NCBI GenBank assembly: GCA_054601695.1
Contig: BAAHQB010000014.1
Coordinates: 1,240,001 to 1,304,000 of the forward strand
Source of the DNA: Amorphochlora amoebiformis
Taxonomy: Eukaryota; Cercozoa; Chlorarachniophyceae
Direction: 5' to 3'
DNA: 64,000 bases
Shown in pieces: positions 1 to 64,000 of this stretch. Position 1 is the stretch's first letter. Every line of letters begins with the position of its first letter. Below the pieces are notes generated by a model. That model saw nothing but the letters and a program-made list of their open reading frames with translations, did not search any database and was not told where the DNA came from. The translations under genes were made by a program, and so were the position numbers.

Positions 1-42
1 ATATATATATATGTATATATATACATATATATATATATACAG

Positions 43-14665
<14,623 letters not shown>

Positions 14666-15224
14666 CGAATATTTCTGCGGGCATACTTAGCCCAAGCGCG
14701 CCCTGATTCGAGCGCATTGTTCACCAATTTGAGGTCATCACTGATCACAGGATGAGACAATGAAAAGGGTTAACGTGTAATTAATAGCGTCAAAAGTATT
14801 CGTAAAGAGAGCTGAATGAATACATGTCACGGCAGCCAGTTCAGCCAGTGGCAACGGGATATCGTAAATTTTTTTGTGAAGCTTTCAGTTAAGCAATATC
14901 GTAGGAAAGACGGATATACTCACAAAGAAATCTAATATATATATATATATATATTATATATTATATATATATAAGTTGAAGTGTACTGACATGACTAAGA
15001 AGCTATAAACTCTGGATACGAGACTCTAAACTATAGTTATAGCCGCTAGTAGAATCATTTAGTCATCATATATGCAATAGATGCAATTTGATCATTACTA
15101 ATACTAGTAATAATGCGTATACTAAGTAAATACCATTAGACTGTGGCTAACAAACCCGGAACCTGGATACTATTTCGGTAACGATGTTATATATAATTAT
15201 ATACATATATACATATATACATAT

Positions 15225-15271
<47 letters not shown>

Positions 15272-15425
15272 TGTATTGGTTGGTACTACACAGCTACAGA
15301 CATGTGCCAGATAGATGATTTCGCTGATCATGAATGGTCCACTGTTTATTATAAGGTTCGTGAGGGTTTCACCCGCGTGCGCTCGCGGGCATGACGTATT
15401 GTAGACTGCCACTAGACTCTAAGAC
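14666..15425. other. Convergent intergenic region, genes 1 and 2
   Basis: This stretch of about 760 bp lies between two gene ends. It is mostly unique, moderately AT-rich sequence with short TA arrays at about 14935-14975 and 15190-15267. I see no convincing exon, RNA gene or transposon. It must hold both 3' untranslated regions and polyadenylation sites, which I cannot place. Confidence 0.6.
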
Positions 15426-15646
15426 TTAGTTTCTCGGGTTGGCGTAGTCGATGCGAATGGTGCGGCCCATGAGGCTTGACCCATTCTTTTTCATAAAGTT
15501 GTCGACGCCTTCAACGGAGTCGAAGTCGAGGAATCCACACCCTTTGAAGTTCCCGGTGTTCCGATCGCTGAGCCAGCGGATGTTGGTGATGTTTCCGCAG
15601 TCCTCGGCAAACTTACGCATGCCTATGGATATATATATATATCTGG

Positions 15647-15677
<31 letters not shown>

Positions 15678-16212
15678 ATATACAACCAGTCAGCGATATG
15701 TAAAATTCCCTAAAATACTTCTCCAATCCCAAAAAAAAAAAAAATCCACAATTTAAGCTCACCGTCGTCATCGATATCGAAAGACAAGTTTCCAACAAAC
15801 ACGGTGCGGGTACCGCCTTCAGGACGTTGAGAGGGCTCTTTCTTCTGTCCCCCGCCTCCCTGCAAGCAGATGGCTGAGAATAATCACGCAAAGTGGTGAA
15901 TTCAGCTGCGACGCACCTTTCGAGGAGTGCGGCGATCACCCCCAGGACGAGGCTTGGCGAAGTTTATCTTCAAGTCACGGCCCATGAGGTCCTGACCAGC
16001 TTTGGCGACAGCCTAGAAGTAAATGAGTCGTTCGACCATCAGGAAAATGACATGAGGTGTTTATGTGGGAATCTGGCGTGGTGTTGAGAGGGATATTGAG
16101 GAATGTGACAGTTACATATGTGTGTGTGGTTTTAATTTGTGGATATATATACATACAGAATATAATGTATATATATATATATTATATATGTACATCATAT
16201 GTGTGTATTATA

Positions 16213-16265
<53 letters not shown>

Positions 16266-16358
16266 CAACATTTATACATATACATGTACATATATATATT
16301 ATAAATATATATATGTGTATATATATGTTGACAATATATATATATATATATGTATATG

Positions 16359-16408
<50 letters not shown>

Positions 16409-16946
16409 CGTGTGTGAAATAATGAATATGAACACAAACGCATATTTATTTATATTTTTGTGTGTGCTTGTATATATATATATATGTGTATATATATATA
16501 TTTATGTACACATATTTACACATACAGATTACATATATACATATATTATAAAACACATACATACACATCGAAAATAATGTACATACATACACACATACAT
16601 ACCATATTTAATATTCGTACCTTAACAGCACCTTCAACGCTGTCGAAGGTGATAAATCCACATCCCTTAAACCTGTCTGTCTCCTTATCCTTGAGCCAGA
16701 AAATGTCTGTAAGCTCGCCGCAATCCTGTATCATACAGCAAGTCAGCATCACCGTGAAGAGTGTATGTGATATTATATATATATATATATATATAATATG
16801 TATATATATATATATAATATGTATATATATATATATATTATATGTATATATATATATATGTATAATATATATAGATAGATATGTTACACACACGCATCTA
16901 TTTATCTCTCTCTCTCTCTATATATATATATATCATATCATATATA

Positions 16947-16983
<37 letters not shown>

Positions 16984-16984
16984 C

Positions 16985-17020
<36 letters not shown>

Positions 17021-17412
17021 GCATATGTGCACCATCAGCGTTGGTATATCATTCCAATACAATATCTCTCACATCCACCCATCAGCCCAAACGTACGAAA
17101 AAAAAAATACGGTCTAAACGTATTGACGTCTACTACCTTGAAGAAATCCCTGGTCACATCGTCTGTGATATCCCAAGAAAGGTTGCCGATGAAGCACTTC
17201 TCGCACGCCTCTACATCACCTCCCGGAAGACTGGGATGTTATATACATATATATATATATATTGTCATATGCACATATGTATTTATATATATATATATAT
17301 ATATTGATACATGTTATATATGTATATACATATTATATACATATAGTATAAATGTTCAAAATATGCATAAGCGTACATAAACGGGCAAGCACATGAGTAT
17401 AGTATGGATAAT

Positions 17413-17444
<32 letters not shown>

Positions 17445-17554
17445 TGATACATGTTATATATATATATATACATATTATATACATATAGTATAAATGTTAA
17501 AAATATGCATAAGCGTACATAAACGGGCAAGCACATGAGTATAGTATGGATAAT

Positions 17555-17592
<38 letters not shown>

Positions 17593-18061
17593 ATACATGT
17601 TATATATATATATATACATATTATATACATATAGTATAAATGTTCAAAAATATGCATAAGCGTACATAAACGGGCAAGCACATGAGAAAAGTATGGATAA
17701 ATGTGATTAATTTGGGCGATGTGGAGGAGAGGTGAGGAGACGGTCAAAGATGGTTTAGAATGAGTACATATGCGAAAACATTAGAGATGATAAGTATGTA
17801 TGTGTATGTATGTATATATATGTATGGATATATATGGATATATGTATATGTTCACATGTTTCTCTACATGCCTAGAATATGCTTTTTTTTTTTGTCGAGA
17901 AATTCGTATGACGGATGTTTGGATTATCATGGAAATTTTTTTGTGTTACCCTTTGGAAGGACCGTTTTCGGTTTTTTGCTTCTTTGCGCTTAAAGACTAA
18001 ATTGCACCAAAACATGTATATATAGAAGTATATATATATATATATAATATATGTTAATATG

Positions 18062-18092
<31 letters not shown>

Positions 18093-18306
18093 CATAGATA
18101 ATAATACATAATATATACATATATATATATATATATATACATATATAATATATAATGTATACATTATAAACATATATTTTAACAAATGTCACAAATACAT
18201 ATATAAAGATTTAATATATATATGTATACATATTGTAAAAATACATTTTTGTAAGTATTTTATGATTTGTACGATTATAAATATATATATATATATATAG
18301 ATATTT

Positions 18307-18366
<60 letters not shown>

Positions 18367-18371
18367 TATAC

Positions 18372-18431
<60 letters not shown>

Positions 18432-19808
18432 CACACATGTATATATACATGTGCATACATTTGGACGTTTATGTCAATATGTCCTACACTAATTATTCGT
18501 GCGTGACTATTCATAGGATATCCATGATATTCCTGCCAGCGTAACATAATTGTGTCTCTCTGACTCAAAAAGCGTGCACAATTGCGCATGAAATATTGCA
18601 GTTTTCCAGTTCTGTGTGTGGTATCATACCTCCCATGACAGGTCCTCCTCGCCGTCCTTCTTTTCCTCCTCCATGGCGGCTTTTGATTCCCCTCCGTTCA
18701 TGTCCTGAAAATAAGTTTGCGTTCGTGATCACGTATCCCTAACCATCCACATAAAGCCCCTCATCTCTTAAAATTCATTACCTCTCTAGACCGCTTCTTT
18801 CCAGCAGTGGACGAGGCCTCAGCCGCTTGAAGAGCGGCCTTGGCAGCCTGAGGAATTACGTTTGCAAATAGTTAGAATATGAGTTGGAAGATGAAATTTG
18901 AAGTGTATACCTTGAGCGCCTTCTTGTTCTCCTTGGTTTTGTCAGCCTTCCACGCCTTACGCTTGGCCTGTTGTCAACCCAGAATCTAACCTCAGCCATG
19001 TGTGGGTGGCAAATAGTATGGTTGGAGACCTTGACGTCTTTCTTCAGGGCCTCGATATCCACCTTTTCCTCCTCTTCTTCTTCCTCTTCCTCTTCCTCTT
19101 CTTCCTCCTCATTCCCATCCCCCTGAAATAGAACAGAAGCCAGTCACGAATTTGGACAATCAGGCCGAAGTAGGATATCACAGAGTCCAGTCCGGACATG
19201 TGTTCATACCTCGTTCTCCTCGGCATTATCCTCCTCCTCTTCCTCTTCTTCTTCCTCCATGGACTTAGAATCTTCCTTCTTTTTCTCTTCGGCAGCCTTG
19301 GCCTCAGCGAGGGCAGCCTTGGCCTAGGGTTTCGGTGCATGACAGGTAAGTGGTTTCCATACGATGTCTACCTATTTGGTTGCTACCTTCCTCAAAGCCT
19401 TCTTTAGAGATTTGTCCTCCTTGTCAGCCTTGAAGGCCTTGCGTGCCTTCTTGACCGCCTTCTCGAGGTCGGCCAGAGAAGCTGACGCACCGTTGGACTT
19501 TGCCTCACCACCCTCAGTCTTTTTAGCCTCCTCGAAGGCAGCTTTGGCGGCGCGGAAAGTCTTCTTAAGTTTACTATCAGCCTTGTTCGCTCTCCACGCT
19601 TTGCGGGCTTTTTTAAAGGCCTTTTCGAGTTCTGATAACACACATCGGGGCACGCACGACACGCGCAATTCAGGTATTCATCTGTTTTCGGCTTGTATTT
19701 CTCAGAGAAAAACGAGCAATATGAGGATACGAGTATAGCATTTCACACGTATTTACAGATAGCGGATAAGATACTAAACAGCGCCTAATTCGCACCTGTC
19801 AGAGCCAT
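15426..19808 (-). CDS. Nucleolin/Gar2-like protein with two RRMs, 409 aa
   Basis: Twelve exons in transcript order: 19796-19808, 19387-19631, 19210-19323, 19030-19122, 18911-18967, 18782-18847, 18630-18704, 17137-17208, 16621-16725, 15917-16012, 15763-15859 and 15426-15622. All joins keep frame at GT-AG sites and give 409 residues. Residues 1-86 hold lysine-rich repeats ([24 protein letters not shown]), then come glutamate tracts, then a third K-rich repeat. RRM1 (about 222-310) has [10 protein letters not shown] as RNP2 and [11 protein letters not shown] as RNP1. RRM2 (about 325-407) has [10 protein letters not shown] and [11 protein letters not shown]. Acidic/basic N-termini followed by tandem RRMs are typical of nucleolin, Gar2 and Nsr1, which act in pre-rRNA transcription and processing in the nucleolus. 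No GAR tail is present; the protein ends at NPRN. The start is the first ATG of a 13-nt exon, 235 bp from the divergent neighbour. Confidence 0.92.
17306..17700. repeat. Three-copy tandem repeat of about 140 bp in a gene 2 intron
   Basis: Copies start near 17306, 17445 and 17592. Each runs from TTGATACATGTTATATAT through AATGTTCAAAATATGCATAAG to AACGGGCAAGCACATGAG and a TA array. The sequence is not related to any exon I recognise. It lies in the intron between exons 18630-18704 and 17137-17208. Confidence 0.88.
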
Positions 19809-20043
19809 GGTGAGGGGACGTTGTCTTCGACTAAGTTGAATAATAACTCCGATCCCGAAATTCGGCCGATGGAATTTTAAAGTTCGGCTTTCGAATCTTA
19901 TGATTTCGCACGCAAAAAACTTACACATGCTTAAATATCTCGGATAATATAGAAAGATATACTTATATGTTTAAAAAGGATATACTACATATTAGATTTA
20001 AATATGTCAGTGTTACCTCCGATAAAATCTCTTCAGTCCAAAA
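19809..20043. promoter_or_regulatory. Shared divergent promoter, nucleolin-like and PLXDC-like genes
   Basis: Only 235 bp separate the two start codons, 19808 on minus and 20044 on plus. The interval is unique AT-rich sequence without TA array, unlike nearly all other non-coding DNA here. It must carry both 5' untranslated regions and both transcription starts. I recognise no specific factor site. Confidence 0.7.
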
Positions 20044-38477
<18,434 letters not shown>

Positions 38478-38928
38478 TGAGTCTGCTAGTCTGTTGTGCG
38501 GGAGTTATCAATCGTGTGTCCGATTCGAGATGCAAGTTCAGGGGAACCATTGCAGTAGTGACTAGAGTGAGCATAAACTTGATGACATAAGTAATTTTGA
38601 TAATTCGTTAGATATCACTAGACTGACTAAAGCAAGCTTATCTTCTAGATCTTACAGTAATTCTAGTCAGTAATTACTAGTACTAAAATTATGATTACCG
38701 TTCAGTATGATCAATGCGTCTTACTACTAGACCCACGGAACCATGATTCTAAAACTGCCAAGCTAGACCTTGCTTTTCGATCATATACTTTGATATATGT
38801 TTAGATTCGGGATAGGCGGTGATCTGGCTCTAGTCCTCTGGGATGATCACTCGTCGGGCGGCATGCAGCAAGTTAATCTTTCGGCGATGTACTAGATGTA
38901 GGTCACATGGCCGCCAGTTACACTTTGG
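38478..38928. other. Convergent intergenic region, PLXDC-like and U2AF65 genes
   Basis: The 451 bp between two stop codons are unique, of medium base composition, and free of TA arrays and recognisable repeats. They must contain both 3' untranslated regions. I see no reading frame or RNA gene. Confidence 0.65.
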
Positions 38929-45211
<6,283 letters not shown>

Positions 45212-45311
45212 TTTGCGTGGCCGAACTTTTCTTCTTAGGTTGGGTTTTAATTCTTCGCAAATTGGGACATCCCAAGGACAAATTGGGACATCCCTGTGAC
45301 ATCCCCGCGCA
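45212..45311. promoter_or_regulatory. 100-bp divergent promoter, U2AF65 and TAF10
   Basis: The start codons at 45211 (minus) and 45312 (plus) are 100 bp apart. The interval contains the direct repeat AATTGGGACATCCC (45259-45272 and 45280-45293) but no TA array and no obvious TATA box. With a gap this small, each transcript may start inside the neighbour's 5' region. Confidence 0.75.
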
Positions 45312-45882
45312 ATGGAGTCATCCAGGCCCAAGCGGCCCCGACCCGCCGAGAGATCGAATCGAGAAAACTTTCTATCGCTTTTGAAGAAGATGGATGACTA
45401 CGAGCCTACGGTCAAGTGGTTAAGGTTTGGGGACAGTTTGATAGGCTTATAGAGGATTCATTCTCTTCTCGTCTATCCAGTCTCAGTCCTTCTCTCTGCA
45501 CATCTATCCCTTCGCTATCTCGATCATTCTCTCTATAGGTTGAGATTTCTTTTTTAAGGAATTAATTGTTATTTTTTCGACGCGCAATCTTGAAATTCGA
45601 ACCTTTGCTCATATCAGATTCCCGACGCCGTCGTTGAGCACTACTTAGAGAAAGTCGGATTCGCAGCGGAGGACCGGAAAATGTATTAGCATCATTAGAT
45701 ATTCGAAAGATTGCTATTTTGGTGTCATTTTCTACTCGTGCGCTGATTTTCTTGCATTTTTTTTGTGACCTGCACGTATTACTTCTGCTACCCGGACCTC
45801 TGTGTGTATATATAGGAATGTAAATTTATATTTACTTTTCATCTTTAACAAGTTTTTATACATGTATATGCAAGTATAATAC

Positions 45883-45913
<31 letters not shown>

Positions 45914-45924
45914 GTATGTATATA

Positions 45925-46014
<90 letters not shown>

Positions 46015-46034
46015 ATATATATCATATATATATA

Positions 46035-46132
<98 letters not shown>

Positions 46133-46229
46133 CCTGTATATATATCATATATCTATACACTATATACATACACACAGACATATATATTAAATATATATAT
46201 ATCACACTATATATATATATATATGTGTG

Positions 46230-46266
<37 letters not shown>

Positions 46267-46391
46267 ATATATATGTGTGTGTGTGTGTATACATGTGATA
46301 CATACATACATATACGCTTATATACATATACATGTACATATATATATATACATACACATATACATACACATATATTACACATACATATACA

Positions 46392-46427
<36 letters not shown>

Positions 46428-46452
46428 CATATACATTCATAATTACATATAC

Positions 46453-46489
<37 letters not shown>

Positions 46490-46883
46490 TACACATATAT
46501 ACACACATACACCCCATATAATCCAACCCCTCAGAACCAGGTTGGTGGCCCTCGCAACTCAGAAGTTTCTTTACGAGATTATCACCGACGCCATGCAGCA
46601 CAGCAAGATTAGGGAGAAGAAGGACGCGAAAAAGGTGACCGAAATATTTGAGAGGCGATAGAGTAAAACAGAGAAAGAACGGAGAAGTTAAGGTGAATAT
46701 ACGGGATAGGCGGGGGGGCGAGAGAATGGAGGGGTTTGGGAGTGATAGATGTGTGTTTGTCAGCGGAAGATTCTGCAAATGGAGGATCTAGCCCTCAGCT
46801 TGAAACAGCACGGGATAAACGTCGTGAAGCCGGACTTTCTCGTAGACTCACTGAGCACTTTGCATAATTTGAACAATAATTAG
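45312..46883 (+). CDS. TAF10: TAF10, TFIID/SAGA subunit, 127 aa
   Basis: Four exons: 45312-45410, 45618-45682, 46535-46634 and 46764-46883. All joins keep frame at GT-AG sites. TAF10 is a histone-fold subunit shared by the general transcription factor TFIID and the SAGA co-activator. The conserved run starts with [14 protein letters not shown], continues [15 protein letters not shown] in exon 2 and [14 protein letters not shown] in exon 3, and ends [15 protein letters not shown] in exon 4, matching the order of helices in the TAF10 core. The N-terminus before the fold is short and basic (about 20 residues); animal proteins have a longer one. The start is the first ATG in frame, and upstream in-frame sequence reaches a stop within the U2AF65 promoter. 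Intron 2 (852 bp) is mostly TA repeat; introns 1 and 3 are short and unique. It converges on the PPR-like gene. Confidence 0.95.
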
Positions 46884-47001
46884 TGAAATTTGACGGATTG
46901 AATTCTCGTGAGGCCGCAATATATATATATATATATTGATATATGATATATATACATATATATATATATTGATATATATATATATATATATTATATGTAT
47001 A

Positions 47002-47055
<54 letters not shown>

Positions 47056-47515
47056 TACTATATATATATATCGGAATATAGCCAATATCGCGAGGATATA
47101 TAAATAGATAGTATATATAAAGAAACGGTATATATATATATAAATATATATATAAATATACTATATATATATAATCTATATATTATATATATATATATAT
47201 ATATTTATAATATATGTATAATATGTATATATTTTTATCATTGTACGTATTTTTATGTATTTATGTATCTTTGTATCATACCGTAGAATTATATATTTAC
47301 ATATGAGTATATCTAGAGTATACCGTAATGATTAGCGCTTTCTGATAGGGCTGTATATAAAAATAGTATACATCATGACACCTAGATATTTTTTGTCGGT
47401 AGTGTGTTAATATAGTAGATACGTACGCTAGCTCGTATGCGGATATATGCACGTCCAAATAAATAAATGTTATATGTACATAAATGTGTATATTATGTGC
47501 GTATATTATATATAC

Positions 47516-47559
<44 letters not shown>

Positions 47560-47786
47560 GTATATATCGGTACATACTGCTGTGCAGGCTATGTCTAGAT
47601 GTATACTAGGTGATATATATACTACTATTACAACATATAGTTTAAGGAATATATACGAAAATATGTATACTTAGTCAAGTAACTCAAGTTAACTAGATAG
47701 ATTATTCACTTTTGATATCATGATATATAAAAATACACATGCTAGTACTATGTGTTATATACAGTTATATATACATATATATATCA

Positions 47787-47824
<38 letters not shown>

Positions 47825-47832
47825 TGATATAT

Positions 47833-47864
<32 letters not shown>

Positions 47865-47991
47865 TAATACATACATATTTATCCATATATATATATACCC
47901 CAACAAATCAATCAATTCACCAGATATTCCTAACTCAACTTCCCACAGTAAACATGTCATCCAGTCATCAGACATAAGCCGCATCGAGTCA
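46884..47991. other. Convergent intergenic region, TAF10 and PPR-like genes
   Basis: This 1.1-kb interval has TA arrays at about 46918-47072 and 47520-47560 and at about 47780-47880, with unique AT-rich DNA between. Two copies of TATATATCATGATATATA-type palindromes lie near 47778 and 47820. I see no gene. Confidence 0.6.
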
Positions 47992-63300
<15,309 letters not shown>

Positions 63301-63518
63301 CTATATATATATATATATATGGATATATATTGATATATATATATATATCTATATATATATATATATATATATAATATTATATATGTATATCTATATATAT
63401 CTATATAGATATATGTTTATATATACATATATATATATATGTATTTGCATAATATATTTATATATATATATATATATATATAGATATAGATATATGTATA
63501 TATATATATAATTGTATA

Positions 63519-63555
<37 letters not shown>

Positions 63556-63650
63556 AATACATACATGTAAATGTATGTACATATCTATATGTATATATTA
63601 ATATGTATATATAGATATATCATATATTATATATAAACAGATAATATAAC
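63301..63650. other. TA-array DNA without visible exon
   Basis: Only TA-type repeat and short AT-rich spacers are present between the first visible PPR-like exon and the CCCTAA array. Upstream exons of that gene must lie beyond the window or are not recognisable. Confidence 0.6.
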
Positions 63651-64000
63651 CCTTACCTAAACTCTAACTCTAACCCTCTAACCCTAAACCTTAACCCTAA
63701 CCTTAACTCTTAAACCTTACTCTAATACGAACCCGAAACTTTAATCCTAACCTTTACCCTAACCCTAACCCTAACCCTAAAGTTAAACCCTAACCTTGAT
63801 ACTGATTCTAACCGTAACCCTAATCCTAACCTGAACCCTAATCTTAACTCTAACCCTAACCCTAACCCTAATCTCAGCTCTAACTAAACCTATACCCTAA
63901 CCCTAACCCTAACCCTAACCCTAACCCTAACCCTAACTGTATCTAACCTGAACGCTAACCTTAACCCTATCCCTAACCCTAACCCTAACCCTAATACTAT
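63651..64000. repeat. CCCTAA-type array at window end
   Basis: About 350 bp of CCCTAA with many variants (CCTTAA, CTCTAA, CCTGAA) continue to the window edge. The C-rich strand is plus, the wrong orientation for a chromosome end on the right, so it is interstitial or part of a larger array. It lies upstream of the first visible PPR-like exon. Confidence 0.92.

Noticed and set aside
63651-64000. Chromosome end at the right edge
   Set aside because: The C-rich strand is plus. A right-hand telomere would show TTAGGG on plus.

Overview
The window is nuclear DNA from a eukaryote, probably a protist or alga. It is packed with spliceosomal (GT-AG) introns, TTAGGG-type repeats and very long (TA)n arrays. 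I place it no more precisely than that. I find six protein-coding genes cut into short exons of about 23-250 nt. Together they hold roughly 6.8 kb of coding sequence, about 11% of the window. Almost all the rest is low-complexity intron DNA. Long Tyr-Ile, Leu-Ser, Arg-Glu, Ala-Arg and Leu-Gly reading frames are simply stop-free readings of TA, CT, GA, GC and TTAGGG repeats, not genes. I built the gene models by hand, joining exons only where splice sites, codon phase and family similarity agreed.

Layout: (1) a 5'-partial plus-strand XPG/asteroid-like PIN-domain gene at 43-14665. (2) A minus-strand nucleolin/Gar2-like gene with two RRMs at 15426-19808 (12 exons, 409 aa). (3) A plus-strand gene for a PLXDC/TEM7-like membrane protein at 20044-38477 (20 exons, 492 aa): signal peptide, nidogen-like domain, PSI domain, transmembrane helix and charged tail. 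(4) A minus-strand gene for U2AF65, the large subunit of the U2 auxiliary splicing factor, at 38929-45211 (16 exons, 496 aa). (5) A plus-strand TAF10 gene at 45312-46883 (4 exons, 127 aa). (6) A minus-strand pentatricopeptide-repeat-like gene at 47992-63300, whose 5' end is not in the window. The genes alternate strictly in orientation. Genes 2/3 and 4/5 start head-to-head across only 235 and 100 bp, and the other neighbours converge.

The most striking signal is in the introns. Many exons are accompanied by truncated copies of their own edge. Copies of acceptor plus exon start always lie upstream of the real exon, and copies of exon end plus donor always lie downstream. The breakpoints fall between exon sequence and TA repeat. 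I count about 20 such exon edges and more than 45 copies in five genes, on both strands. A few short exons are duplicated whole. The simplest explanation is tandem duplication through the TA arrays that leaves one intact exon, which makes this a record of intron growth and a large set of decoy splice sites.

Other structure: splice sites that merge into the TA arrays (GTATAT... and ...TATAG); long homopyrimidine tracts that lie almost always on the sense strand of the host gene; four telomere-like arrays inside or beside introns, one with a head-to-head inversion; a 356-bp alternating GC tract next to TA; three roughly 50-110 bp satellite arrays; and one inverted-repeat element. Genes 2, 3, 4 and 5 have fully frame-consistent models. 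Genes 1 and 6 have one or two unresolved joins.
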